Shown: positions 46,075-58,130, counted from the stretch's first letter. The stretch: 64,000 bases of DNA from Pholis gunnellus (GCA_910591455.2 OU342809.1:13037815-13101814), one strand, 5' to 3'. The notes: generated by a model from the sequence alone, not told the origin. A program made the numbers and translations.

Positions 46075-46133
46075 ATTGACATTTCATTTTGATTTTCCAA
46101 CCTTTAATTATAGAAGTGTTATCCAACAAAAAT

Positions 46134-46142
46134 GACCACCCA
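46134..46142 (-). promoter_or_regulatory. Perfect GLI-type site
   Basis: GACCACCCA is the reverse complement of TGGGTGGTC, the GLI/Hedgehog-response consensus. It sits alone in AT-rich sequence, so the context does not favour function. Confidence 0.25.
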
Positions 46143-47073
46143 TTACAATCTAAAGTTGACATATAAAATGTGGTCCAATTTTATTTTATAATATTGAACA
46201 AACTACTCAATTTGCACCTAAAGGTAGATTTTGCTACAGGAAAAAAGTCAAACAACAAAGCTTTGCTTAATCATTGAAACTTCAGCTGGCAGTGACCTTT
46301 GGGAAGGATCCATATCTCTGTTCCTGGAAGAAATGATGTGGATGGCAAGCAGTGGTGTCCTTTGTGTTTTGTGAAGATATTGAGTGTTTGAAGTGTTAAC
46401 ACTGACACTAAGCCTTTGGGGCGAGCAGGCGAAGGAAACATGTCACACAATAGGATGGGACTTGGATCTTTGCTTCCCCTTTTCTGACCTCTGACCATTA
46501 TTGGTTTTCAGGGTTGCTGCAGCCCCGGCTCCTTAGGGGCAGTGCCATCACAATGTGCAGAAGTAGCATTACTTAGCTAATAATTGGACCCTTGAATAAA
46601 CTATCCTGACTCAGTTTGTACAGTCTTATTCCTTTTGTTTAGAATGTTTACATGTATAAAAAAACAAATCCTACATTTTGTTGTGATGTGAAGCTTTGGG
46701 TAAAGCATTTCATTTGAAAATTGTTATTTAAAATGACATGTGACGCTATCAACAAAATCCTGTATGAATGCAATACAATTTGCTATACAAACCTTTTGTG
46801 AGATTGTAAAATTACAATTCCTGTCCTCATTTCAAGGCTCCTTTATCCAGCCTGCTTTTATCCTCACAGTGACTTCAAGAGTCTTGGCCATCTATTAGGC
46901 ATTTGCTGTCATGGAGATGACCTTTGTTAATGAATCTTTGAATTTTGGTTGACAATGTTTTTGTGTGATCTCTCCATATTATATGCCTCCAGTAGCTTGG
47001 CTGACATAATCCATTGAGGCCACACATAAAACAGTGTGCCATCTGCACCTGGAGCATGGCTATCAGCTCTATT
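46143..47073. other. Mixed stretch, nothing recognised
   Basis: AT-rich apart from short balanced patches at 46290-46600 and 46820-47070. No repeat or gene recognised. Confidence 0.42.
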
Positions 47074-47090
47074 CCCCCCCCCCCCCCCCC
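47074..47090. repeat. Poly-C run (17)
   Basis: Seventeen C in a row followed by ACACTCCCCC. It underlies glycine and proline runs in spurious frames on both strands. Length is likely to be variable or mis-sequenced. Confidence 0.93.
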
Positions 47091-47159
47091 ACACTCCCCC
47101 ATCACACACTGCCTTTGCTTGAGCTTTCTCCTGCCTGTGTGTAGCCTGACCCTGCTCTT

Positions 47160-47530
47160 CCCGTTCCAGGCTACAGAAGCCAAACCAAAGGCTGCTTTCA
47201 AGGGGGACTGTCTGCTCAAATCAAGTCAGAGGCCTTTTAGAATCGGTTCAGAGATCATAGCAAGTAGAAGTCGGGGAAGAGGATGACCCTCTCCTCGAGG
47301 CTTGATCGGATCTTGGCCCAGTCAAACCCAGCAGGGCTCAGTCTCTGGACAGCTTCGTCTCTGCAGGGTTTGACTCTGTGATAGTGCGAATGAAAGAGGG
47401 CACCAAGAGAGCAGCAGTTCTGATGTGTCAGGCTCAATGTCCTGGCAGTCTCGCAGAGCAAAGTGGGCAAAGCAAAGGACACAGCCAGCAGGCACGGGGC
47501 CAGAACAAGACCCGTATATTGTGTGACATG
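47160..47530. other. GC-balanced block with shadow frames on both strands
   Basis: A minus frame in this block ends with the peptide GFDWAKIRSSLEERVILFPD, which looks protein-like, but overlapping frames on both strands are open over the same bases and I recognise no family. A candidate regulatory block or unrecognised exon. Confidence 0.28.
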
Positions 47531-47985
47531 TCATCTAATGGATGTCCTTTTGTTTTAAATTTATACATCTGAGACAAGTTGGGGCCAATGACATAGGTCA
47601 CAATATATAAGACAAATAGGCAAATGTAAGCAGGCTCTTTAATGGCAGAAATGAACATTCGGTTTACAGTATTTGTTTTAAGGTTTAGTAGTAGTAACAT
47701 TTTGTGAGCAGCTACAAACATAATTGCCTTTGCTTATTAGTATCCATTAGCATCTGTTGATTTATCATAAATCTCTCTCATCTTCATCATTAATTACTTA
47801 GTTTTTCTTTTTGCCCGACCTCCACATAAGACAATGTATTCAACAACACTTTCTTACATTAAAACAGTCTGATTCTTTCTGAAGTCTCTTGCATATATAT
47901 GTTCTGATACAAAACCAATGTCATATGTCAGAACACTTTTGAATTCTGTTTACTGTAAACATGGCTACATATTGGGATAGAGAGC
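47531..47985. other. AT-rich stretch, nothing recognised
   Basis: No gene, repeat or strong motif cluster recognised. Confidence 0.5.
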
Positions 47986-48039
47986 TAGTTGTGTCTTGTT
48001 GACACACAGGATTATTCACCCTGTGTTTCTGACCCTTCT

Positions 48040-48660
48040 CTACTTGACTTGGTCTCCCCCCACTCCCACCTCCACAGATCTCAGCATTCATTAAGATTAC
48101 GTATTTACTTTAAGCCCGCCGCCTCTTTGCATAATGGCAAGCAGGTTCCCCGGCTGGCACAGTGTGTTTCAAGTGCTCGGTGAGGATAGGACTGAATTTT
48201 AAACACGATGTGTCTTGCCTCGAAGTTGACCTTGCACAAAAAGCCCAGTGATCTCATTCTTCGCTTCAGTAGAAAGCTGCTGATTCTCTCTGTTAGAGTG
48301 TTACTCCTGTAAGAAAGGAGCCCTGTATGGCCTGCATATCACTGCAGGCTACTTCTACAGACTCCTTCCACGCTCTCTTTTCACCAGAACGGGAGGGCAG
48401 AGAAAATGGCTCAATTCATAATGCTTTGATATGGAAATCTGAGGTTAATTTCTCTCAACAAAGGGAGTAATTTACCAACAGAGAATATAATCCAGCTAAA
48501 TGCAGGACAGGAAGCAAAATGCAACTTCAGCGTGGCGAGACTTATCTCCAGTTATCATTTTACAAAGATAGCAAACGTGATAAAACTATCGCTTACATTC
48601 GGAGCCTGCTGATCATGTATCATGGTTAATATTGTATAGTGTTAGAAGTCACGGTTCCTT
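48040..48660. promoter_or_regulatory. Candidate conserved element cluster
   Basis: About 600 bp of complex balanced sequence with almost no open frames beyond 48183. Motifs include TTCATTAAGATTACG, an octamer-like CTTTGCATAATGG near 48126, a TCF/LEF core CTTTGAT at 48424-48430 and a SOX core AACAAAG at 48457-48463, the last two within 40 bp. This is among the strongest enhancer-like blocks in the window, by texture. Confidence 0.42.
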
Positions 48661-49280
48661 GTGTCAACCACATTTCCCACAAGGCGATGGCAGTAAGTGG
48701 ATATCACCCAGCTCCCGCTGGATGTAACTTTATCTCAGGCTAACTTAAGGCCAGTGAACTTTTAGGTCAGCAGAGGTCACAGAAGTACCCTCTTTACATT
48801 GAGGCCACGTTGCTCTGTCCACTCATGTAGATCATAACGATTAAATTAAATACCCTTGAGCCTTGGCATGGCACTTGGCAGCTTTCCTTGGCAAAACTAT
48901 CTATTAGAGCAGAAAGGACAAGCACTGTATGAGACAAAAGTTCATATTTGTTTTAAAATATCCTCACAAAGAATAGCACCTACGTTTTATGTCTAAGGAG
49001 TCCACATAGAGTTGCCAAAAGCCTCAGTGTAAAGCGTTTAGGATAAGACTTTTATGAAGAGCTCTTCAAGTGCCTATCATCATGCTGGTACCATTTCATC
49101 CATGGCTTTATATGACTGAAAGCATTTATAACAGTGACACCCAACAGTTACTTTGATACTGTGCCTGTCAGTCTTAGGCATCGCCAAGCTGTCCTGTGCG
49201 ACTCGGGGTTAAGAAGGTTAATATTGCCTAGTGCTCCAAATTCAAATGATGACAGGATGGGTTCGTTGATGAATGACTGA
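48661..49280. promoter_or_regulatory. Candidate conserved element cluster with DR4 nuclear-receptor site
   Basis: AGGTCA-GCAG-AGGTCA at 48764-48779 is a perfect direct repeat with 4-bp spacing, the arrangement preferred by thyroid hormone receptor or LXR with RXR. An inverted half-site TGAACT lies at 48754-48759. Further right, 49000-49260 is complex, with TGGCTTTATATGACTG and GGTTAATATTGCC. No frame of note occurs in the whole block. Confidence 0.42.
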
Positions 49281-50085
49281 TAGTTGACCCCATATTTCAC
49301 TTGTCATTTTGTCCACTAAAGCTTTCTCAGACAAGGTTTGTCAGAAGAGGTTTGCAGCTTAACCCTCAGTTGTCTCCGTCTCCCCTCACTGTCTGCACCA
49401 CAGCCGATGATTCAGTCCCTCATCACGACTCATCGTCAAATCAGATTAAAACTGGTTTTGCTCTACAGTCTTAATTTAGGACACATGTAAGTGTATGTCT
49501 GTGCACTTATATTTCTATAAATGTGTCTGTTTAGAACATAAGATATGTCTTTCTACATGTACATACATATGTGCATGGTTGGTAACTCAATAATTAGGCG
49601 AATACTGAATTGCAAGATCAAGATTAGTGGCCATAAATTACCATTATCAAGGTATTTTAATGCTTCTCTCTTTATTTTGTAAAGATTTGCAGCAAGACAA
49701 AATGTAAGTAAAATACATGAACATTTATCCAATCAATCTATCATCCGTTTTGAGGACACTTTTTACATACTACTGAAGAGTTATTGCAATAAATGGTTTT
49801 GGCCACATATGATCACCAGTTTATGCAAATACAGGACTGTTTAATTGTTTAAATGTGTCAAGAAACTGTAAAATGTCAACACGCAGTACTCAAGACTACA
49901 TGTTTAAACCATATTTATTTCATCAGGCAAAAAAAATGCAAATGCTTATTAGTTCGTTCAAGCTGTTATAACCAATACTTTTACTAATACAATGGATGAT
50001 TTGTATGTAAAGGGACCGTCTGTAGTGCTGAGCCTATTAATTAACTGCTTTTTCCCTCATATACATGATGCTCTGTAGTGTCTTT
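49281..50085. other. Mostly AT-rich stretch
   Basis: Balanced near 49330-49460, then AT-rich. No gene or recognised repeat. Confidence 0.45.
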
Positions 50086-50089
50086 CAGA

Positions 50090-50350
50090 TTATCGTTTTT
50101 CTGACAAGCACCAAATGGCTGTTTAGCTGTTAGTTTAGCGACTAACTGGTGAACATATTTCAGCATTTAGCAGCTATTTGCTAAATGCGTATTTCTCGCC
50201 TGTGGAGACCTAACAAAGAGCTAATAGTAGAGTGAATATGACACATTCATTAGGTAGCCAGAAACATGACCCCAAATGAATGCTTATGTTGCTCTGTATC
50301 TATCTGCTAAATGTAGGCAACCATTTGCTAATTAATTCGCCATATCAATA
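50090..50350 (+). mobile_element. Probable dispersed teleost repeat, decayed
   Basis: The blocks CAGCATTTAGCAGCTA, GGAGACCTAACAAAGAGCTA, GTAGAGTGAATATGACA, CCCCAAATGAATGCTTATG and TTGCTCTGTATCTATCTGCT, in this order, resemble a dispersed repeat I recall from percomorph genomes. Its family name and ends are not certain to me. Confidence 0.42.
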
Positions 50351-50735
50351 AAAAGGGTGATAATATTGCAGGTTTTGTATTGCCCAGTCATCAATATCAT
50401 TGCTGAAAAATGTTATAATTAATTGAATCATTAGATGTTTCAAAACAAGGTATTGGACTGTCCTTCAGTTTGTAATCAAGACTTTCACCAACCCATGTGG
50501 ATTTCATGTATTTTCTTTTTCCTCAAAGCTAAATTTGTTATTTCCTTTGAAAATAATTAACAAATATACTATTAAGTACCTGAAAAAAACATCCACCTTT
50601 TAAAGGCAAGGCTATTTGCAAGATATGCTGGTGTAATGTCTTGTCTCTAAATAATGACCTATAGAGAAAGACACTTTGAGGCTACAATGCATGCATTACC
50701 TCTGTACTGTCACATGCTATATTGCCAGATGGCTT
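50351..50735. other. AT-rich stretch, nothing recognised
   Basis: No gene, repeat or motif cluster recognised. Confidence 0.5.
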
Positions 50736-50739
50736 TCAA

Positions 50740-50935
50740 ATAGTAACCTCATCTGCCCGTGGTAGGCCCATAAGATACCATTGCTTTGTTGAGGTCTTGA
50801 CACCCATGTCTTGGCCCTGGGTTTTGCTCTTTCAGGATTTCAGCTGGAGGACACATTGGTGAAATCTTGCAGTGATAAGGGGAATATGTCAGCAGTCAGA
50901 GGGCCTTCAAGTCATGGCAAAGCTGGACACAAGTA
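50740..50935. promoter_or_regulatory. Weak candidate regulatory block
   Basis: Balanced sequence without open frames, including CATTGCTTTGTTGAGGTC. No repeat features. Confidence 0.25.
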
Positions 50936-51535
50936 ATCAGTTGCATAAACTGTAGTTCACTAGTCAAAAGGACAAAGGGTGACACATATTGTCTCATCTG
51001 AGAAGGTCAACTGAATCAAACTTAATCTGATACAAGTGTGCACAGATGTTTGGGGTAAGTATTAGTCATCTATAATAATGTAGTTTCTAGAAAAATAAGT
51101 AACTATAAATACTGTGTATGTAGAACCCTTGTTTTTACATGATTTTTCATGGTCACATAATGTTAGTACTGTTTGCTTGGCTTTGTGTTTCCTTTAAGAG
51201 TCAAATGAATTTAGAAAATGACCATTTATGATTGATCTCTGTATGCAGAGTCTGCATTCATATGCAAAATCTGTAGGCAACGGGATGAGATTTTGGTATT
51301 GGAAGCGTTTTGGTTTTCCGTTTGTAGTCCGATTAGGTTTTGGTTGAATGCATGTTAACAGTCTGTGTGGAGAGCAAAATGCATTGGCCGAAATGCCGTC
51401 TCTAGACTGGATACTTTTGAAACAATCGGTCAAACACGCCTTTTCTCAACTCCAACTCTAGTCTTACATCTTGAGTTTCTAATCGCATTGTAAACAATGA
51501 GCAGAACATGAAAAAATAAGTATTTGCCCGGATAT
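50936..51535. other. AT-rich stretch, nothing recognised
   Basis: Short minus frame at 51194-51433 has no signature. No known repeat. Confidence 0.45.
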
Positions 51536-51720
51536 CTGCTGGCTACTCCGGAACCCCAGAATTATAGCCCCTTGTCCCCAGAGGCTTATTCATAATCAGA
51601 TCTATAGCCGATGGGTTCAGAGACTGAATTATGATAGTGATTATGGTATTGGTAATGTTGTGGACTTTTACATGGGAAGGCTCCTTTAGCGAAACATGAA
51701 TTTTATTCTGTAGCAGTGCT
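51536..51720. promoter_or_regulatory. Weak candidate regulatory block
   Basis: Contains GGCTTATTCATAATCAG and GACTGAATTATGATAGTG next to a balanced left half. No supported frame. Confidence 0.25.
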
Positions 51721-51985
51721 TCAGGATGCAAACTATGTATTGCATATCACACTTACTTCTTTTCTAAATAAGTCATATATTTCCATTAAACAGCTTGGTT
51801 TGACATTGTCTTCATTAGTGCTTCTTTGTGTAAAAGGAGACTGTATTATTTGTTGTTTCTTGCTTATTGACCCAACAAATGTCCCTCATTTTTATTGATG
51901 CTCTAAATGTACCCATCACACATAGAGTCTCCTGACTACAGCACACTGACATTTATAATTTCAAGCAAAACATCACTACTATCTC
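51721..51985. other. AT-rich stretch, nothing recognised
   Basis: Short hydrophobic frame from T-rich sequence; no other feature. Confidence 0.45.
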
Positions 51986-52195
51986 AACCTTCCCCTTTTC
52001 CTTCATTGGATGGGGCCTACTGGAGCAGGCAGGATGTCCCTGTCAGGTCTCCCTCCTGCCTAGTCGCGGCACCACTGCACCGTACAGCCATTAACCACCA
52101 TTACCAGGCAGGGCCATTTCATGGTCAAAGAGCATTTTAGTGTTAGCTCTCCCTCGGGCGACGGAATCAGCCAAGTGAGTTTCAATCCTGCTCCA
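51986..52195. promoter_or_regulatory. Candidate conserved GC-balanced block
   Basis: Complex sequence with GCCATTAACCACCATTACC and CGGGCGACGGAATCAGCC. The right end reads CAAGTGAGTTTC, donor-like but without a supported frame. Confidence 0.3.
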
Positions 52196-52573
52196 CTACA
52201 TATGCTATGTTTTACATTTTCCCTTTTTTCAGCATATTTTTAACATCTCCCTGTTGTGCACTTTGACTCTGGAAGTGTGACTCAGTGTAACTCAACTGTA
52301 CATGATCGATGGCATACATGTCTGCAGTGAACTGTAAACTGTACAAACAAAGAACTGTGCAACACATACTTAATGCATTTACAGTAATACCATGACATAA
52401 TGCTGAGAGCGTTCAGAGAATGAGCTTTACAACCTCACCACCACAGAAAGGACTGAAGAGATCACTGTATCTTTAAGATGATTCACAGACATTACGTGAT
52501 GGCCAAATGTATTCTTATGTTGAGAAACAGTCGTCTATTGTAACTGTAGTTTTATGATTATTGGCTGAAACCA
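52196..52573. other. AT-rich stretch, nothing recognised
   Basis: No gene, repeat or motif cluster recognised. Confidence 0.45.
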
Positions 52574-52927
52574 CTAATGGGGCTCAATAGACTTACTCCT
52601 ATTTGCATCACTGCCCAATACAATTGTCATGCTATCAGGATGAACCTTTTCAACCCTGTTCAACTCTTTATCCAGAAAGTATTCAGCAGTGGTTGGAAAG
52701 ACAGGGCAACGAATAAGGAGGCTGTGATCACATAGTTGGGAAGTTAGTAGGTCTACAAAAACTGGTCTGACTGTCAGGACGTGAGGGTTCAGGTTCATCA
52801 CCGCTAACTTAAAATGGTAACAAGCAGAATTTTGGCATGCCAAAATCACAGGACGGTCTTCTCTGTAACGTCTCATGTGCAATAGTCCGAACTTAACAAG
52901 CAGATAGAGTAATTGACCCTTCGCCAT
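52574..52927 (-). other. Unassigned 117-codon open frame with strong Kozak start
   Basis: The longest ATG-initiated frame here that is not made of repeats. The start context GGGCCATGG has G at -3 and G at +4, and CCAAT-type boxes lie about 25 and 90 bp upstream on the same strand. The product begins MAKGQLLYLLVKFGLLHMRR. It has no signal peptide, domain or composition I recognise, and no splice sites define it. It could be a remnant of a mobile element or chance. I do not call it a gene. Confidence 0.15.
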
Positions 52928-53720
52928 GGCCCTCGAGCAGAGACTGGCCAATCACAGCAAAGGATCAGCCAGCTTTGACCGGGGTCCGACAACTAATTGG
53001 CTCTGCTCCTTAAACTAATGCGATCATTTTAGATTTTCTTTATTTTCAGGCCAGTTTTGTTGATTTTGGGCTAGACATGTTTAAAGGTTATGTAACAGTA
53101 AAACTCGTTACCTGGAGAGGTTAGGAGGAGATTTACGTTTCCAAAACTTTACGTTTCAACGTAAAATTCTGTGGAGCCAACATTAGCAGAGTACTTAGGC
53201 ACATCATTCACTGCTGAAGGTATGCTGAATGTATACACATTAATTAAAGTAATGGTAGGGTGGCTACATAATGAGATGGCTAGCAGTATGAATTGCCACC
53301 TCACAAATTAGCCACAAAGGTTAGCAAGAGAGCAATCCTCACCACCTCAAATCACAGTAGTGGTTTCTCTTTTGGAATCCACAGCAAATCAGAGCTTGGA
53401 TGCTGACCTCAGCCACTTTAATTTCCTTGCACCTGATATTATACAGTTTCGTATGGCTGTGTGACTGGTCTCTTCGAACCTCAATGGTTGAGCTGAGGGT
53501 TAACCACGTGTAAAGCTGGCAAAGACTCTAGACTCTGGAGTCACTGGGTCATTGTCTAACATTGATGATTCTCTATGGAAACAGTGGACCAAGCAGGAGA
53601 TCTTCCTTGTCTCTAAGCTAGAAGGTGGTCATGGACCACAGCCAAAAATTACTACCGTCCATATTCCTTAATAGCTAGCAAGAGTCGGGGCCAAATTGGA
53701 GAGCCAATGGATCCTTAACT
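52928..53720. other. Mixed stretch, nothing recognised
   Basis: Includes the CCAAT-type boxes upstream of the minus-strand frame, and balanced sequence at 53380-53620. No recognised repeat. Confidence 0.38.
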
Positions 53721-54500
53721 TGGGGGATATTCACCACATCATTCTTTCCCTCTGAAAATGTCTAAAAAATAATGAGACAGGAGCCTTAACACAAAGCAGG
53801 TCTGACCATCCGTGTTCTCTAATATTATGAAGCAATGGTTGTGGAATTGTACACTGTATGCAGTTTGTTGAGTCCCTCCAGGAGATAATGTCACATGCAC
53901 AGGCTAACCAGTGGCAGACTACGTCATGCTGGAAGTCTTTTCTCATCAAAAGTAGAGGCCGGAAAGACACTTTCTCAGCAGTCAAGGAAAAAGCTGGACT
54001 TCAGATATATCAAACAGCATCAAACGTGTATCATCACAAAATAGCTGCGATGGGACTATTGCAGTACACACTTCCACTTGTCTTCCATGTCGTCAGCAGC
54101 ATACTTACTCTGCACCAAGGCTAAGACCAAAGGAATTACTGTATGTTACCTTTCGGCAGAAGTGACCAAACCAGTGTTCACAAAGTCATCAGAAGAGTTC
54201 ATGTGTAGTTGTGTTGTGGCCTACAGAACTCCTGAATGAGTTGAATGTATGAGAATGCATTTATCCTTATTAGCTGATCTGTTTTTTGCTACGGTTGACG
54301 GCCATATCTAAATAATAATATTTCTGAAATATTCATCCATCAATCAAATGATCAGTGATAAATTATTCTCACAGTGAAGACTCCATGTCAAACTGAAATC
54401 ATTGGAGGCCATTTCTTTTCTCTGGATAAACGTAAAAGTGATTATTATGAAATATTATTATAATTAAATGATAAACTAGACATCTTCAATCATCTTTATA
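53721..54500. other. Mixed stretch with shadow frames
   Basis: Opposing short frames at 53731-53985 and 53858-54124 share bases and have no signature. AT-rich beyond 54240. Confidence 0.4.
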
Positions 54501-55930
54501 ATGTTACCCTGAGTGCATATTTACTCTACCTTGCGACAGCACACGGGTCCAAATTCTGTCACTGCAGGTACCGGCAATCCCCTCGAGTGAAGACTCAAAC
54601 ATCTGGAATTCTTCAGAAATGAAGTAATCAAAGTTGACATCAAGCTGGTCTATAAAGTTTGTTTCCAAGATCCAACAATCTGGCTCAACATCGGTATTGA
54701 GAGTAAACATTATTATTAACAAATAGCAGTGACTTGTGGTATACAGTCATGTAGAGCAGTGGAACATAGCAGGCAGCTGTTGCTAGCAGACCCCACTTAT
54801 AAGTGTTGTGCACGGACTGTCGCTGCCATCTGGCTATTACCAGTGAAGGTGAGGTGATCTAAAATTCAAACATTAAGGCTCACCCTTAGTGTTTAAACAA
54901 GTTAAGGATCAAACTGATTCTAACTACCAACTAACCTATCCTTGACACCGTGAGGCCTTTTTTAGGACACAGAAACCTTGAATTCAGTACAGGTCAACCT
55001 ACAGTGACGTTTTAGCTTATCGTTTTACAGACAGTAAAGGCGAGGTAAAGGGTTTAAGTACAGAAAGGCAGGCTTAGCTTTATTCCCTTGTGCTTTAAAA
55101 GCAACCTGCTGATTGACGTTGGCAGAAGATGGCAATGCCACTGGGTGATTCCTGGGATGAGAGCGAGAGACACCACCCACTGTCAAATTGTACACCAGCT
55201 CAATAGTCCATCGAGCACTGACAGTCGCCACAGCTGTACATTTTACGCTACCTGAAGCCCAATAATTAGCATTTCTTTTTGAGCAATGGAAAAAAAAATA
55301 ACAAACAGAACATGCACCCCCAGACTTGCATAAGCAACTGCGCACACACATGTACATCCACACAAACAGACACACCACGCACACAATTACTGCACTCAGC
55401 ACATTCACAGAATTTTGCGTTAATTTATTTGTTTTTTTGTAAGCTGGAGCACAGGATGAAATTAATTGTGCAGCTTTTGTATTAATTTGTGTCAATGTTA
55501 CACTTGTCAGCTTGAAGTTGACAAGACGAGCCACACTTGTACAGTAGGAATCCAAACATGCTGGTTCTGCCTCATGCTGCTGGCGGATGACACTCAGGGA
55601 GAGATCATTCTTGCTCAGTAGGAAGTTTCCTCTCAGTTGAACTAGCCAGCTGTTAGTTTATCAAAACCTGACTGTTTCACATATGTTGTATCCATGTTGT
55701 AGAAAATCAATACAAAATAGTTTTTTTCAAAACTGTATCTGTCCTTGGGATGTGCTGTCTTTCACTTGTATATTAATGGATATTTTTTAAGCATTAACGG
55801 GTGTCATCATTATTATTATTAGAATTAATGTTCGGTTTCCAGATAAAACTACTCTAGCAAATCACAGTTTATGTACATTTTCAGCATTTCCCAAATTTAC
55901 TAAATGATATGATGTTGGGGTATTGCAGGA
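54501..55930. other. Mixed stretch with long but spurious frame
   Basis: A 176-codon minus frame spans 55025-55555 without an ATG at its start, and part of it is built on CA-rich low-complexity sequence around 55340-55390. I see no domain. The remainder is AT-rich, including a short ATTATT run near 55810. Confidence 0.42.
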
Positions 55931-56720
55931 AGAAATGTCTGCCCGTGTTGTGTATTTTGCCCTAAAGGCAGATATAGCAGGACGAATCAGCGGGCCTCAG
56001 GACAAACCTCCCTGTCACCAGAGATGGAGAGCCTGGCCAACTGTGTTGACTGATTGTTAGCATTAGTGGCTGTGAGTGTGATTAATATGCCTGCCCCTCA
56101 CATTGCACTCTGGAAAAAGAGAGGTGTAGCTTAAAACTGAACAGGGGTGGCCACATTTCACGCTTTTAAAGAAGATAATGCATAACCTGAGCGTGGCCGG
56201 CTGTATATGGCAGGATGGATGGCTCTAAGAGACCAGGTGCTGTTGCATTAATTCCTCCATCCTAAATCAGAGGGAGGATGTGCTGTCCTAATGAGCTTGT
56301 TGTGTGGGATGCTGTGAGTGCTGCTGAGACTCTGTGAGAACATACTGTGCTCCAGCTTAGTGAATTTGAGACAGCCATAATTGCTGCATTGTGATGGTGA
56401 TTTTTGCTCTTCCGCATCTAAAGCAGCCCCTTAGCATCTGCTTGTTTGCCTGGGCCTCCTGTCTGCGGCGGTCATAGCACTCCCTCTGCTTCCACACACT
56501 GGGCCTGTATCACTCACCAAACATTTGGGCTCTAATTTGAGAAGATTAGGTCCCCATGCTGATAAGTCAAACATTGCATCACAGCCTTTCTGCTGTGATA
56601 TGAAAGGGTGTCACTATGCTCTGGCACTGCTGACAAAAGGATGTGCACATTTGCGGCATGAGTGCCAGCATGCAATCCTGCTTATTTTAAGAGTTGTTGC
56701 CTCGGCGGGGAGGTTTCAAT
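55931..56720. promoter_or_regulatory. Large candidate conserved element cluster
   Basis: Nearly 800 bp of complex, balanced sequence with only one short frame (56525-56722). Motifs include GTGATTAATATGCC, GTTGCATTAATTCC, CCATAATTGCTGC and GGGCTCTAATTTGAG, spread evenly. The length and the lack of repeats make this one of the best enhancer-like blocks in the window, by texture. Confidence 0.42.
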
Positions 56721-56935
56721 GAAATATATTTAAACATATATCTTGTTTACTGAGGCTAAAACAACCATTGCCAACATGTTGGACCGATGCCTTACGACAA
56801 GCTTTAACAGGCGCCCACATTCCTATTTTTCTATTATTAAGTTTCTTCTTTTGCAATTAGCATGACATTGCTTAGAATACCAAACCAAATACATACCATG
56901 TACAGCCAGTCATGTATTCAGCCGTAGACATGACA
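56721..56935. other. AT-rich spacer
   Basis: AT-rich sequence between two balanced blocks. Nothing recognised. Confidence 0.45.
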
Positions 56936-57250
56936 TGATGAAATGCCACCTTCAGTTTTTCAATTTTGTACGAGTTTGAGGGCCATAAGATGGCTAAGAG
57001 ATTAACCGCGCTGCTCACTCAACATCTGTAAGAGGTTCATCTGTGCAGCAGAGATCCATGGCTTGGGCACTCCCTCTGTGCCCCTATGGAAAAAGAGGCC
57101 TGACAGAATGAGGAATGATGGTTGAGGCCCTGATTATTAGGATTAATTGTCTTTTAGTCATGCAGTGGAGCAGGAGTGCCAGGATAAAGCAAGGTGGAAA
57201 TAATGAGGGCCAGCCAGCAGTCATCATGTTTTCTTTACACGCACCCTTTA
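56936..57250. promoter_or_regulatory. Candidate conserved non-coding element
   Basis: No open frame in 300 bp despite balanced composition. Contains CTGATTATTAGGATTAATTG, with a K50-type GGATTA core at 57140-57145 overlapping TAATTG, and GGAAATAATGAGG. Confidence 0.38.
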
Positions 57251-58130
57251 CAAAAGCGTTTCTATAAGGTGCTTCGCTCTATCAACGCAATTTAGATTGG
57301 TGATAAGAAGGAAGTCATAATAACATGTACCATTTTGAAAGGAGGTTTATTAAATGCACTGACAACATTTTTACTGGTTTAAAATGAAATACTGCACTGA
57401 AAATAACACTGGTGTTGTGTGGCCTGTGAAAACATACCTGTCAGGTTTCAAGGTGTCTTACATAATTAGCATTCATTTTGGCCTCATAAATCCCTAGTAT
57501 TGATCTTCACACATGATGACTCTACCAATTAACTTCTTGTTACCAAGTTACAGTAAAAGCATGTTTGAACTTTATATTTTTCATCATGCATTTATCATAC
57601 ATTTGTTTAAGCCTCCGTCAAAGCACCTGAAGTATTTTGGACCAAAAAAAGGCCTTCCAAAGTGCTTATAAGTAGAGTAAGACTTTGGTCAAATAAAAAA
57701 ATAAAAATTCTTAGAGTACAGAAAATGCTTAGCTTTCTCTCCCATCTCCTTTGGATATCTTGGTGTTTTCTTTAGACTTGAGGTATAAAGATACCGTACA
57801 ATATTTCTTCCTGACACAGACAGCACACTAAAGTTTGCTATACATCCTCAGAGTAAGCTAAAACAGTTTTCCAGCAAAGTTGCAAATAGATGCCGTTCTA
57901 GCGACAAAACGTCTAAACACCTGTCACTTCCAGGCCTATTCATTCATCATTATTAGATGATAAGTGGGGAATAGCCCCTCTATTACCTTTATGTACTCTG
58001 CAGAAGTGTGCCACAGATAACAGATGAGGCTGGACTTCATGTAAAATTAAATTACTTTTTTCATATTTGGGCACAATTAATGGGTTTTAGAAGCAGCGAA
58101 GCTCAGAGCATTTAAGGATGTGTCCTATCA
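57251..58130. other. AT-rich stretch, nothing recognised
   Basis: No frames of note, repeats or clear motif clusters in nearly 0.9 kb. Confidence 0.5.

Noticed and set aside
46875..47286. Glycine-rich and proline-rich frames
   Set aside because: They depend on the 17-base poly-C run, and both strands are open.
55025..55555. 176-codon frame, the longest in the window
   Set aside because: It does not start with ATG, crosses CA-rich low-complexity sequence, has no recognisable domain, and lies in a region without promoter or splice evidence.
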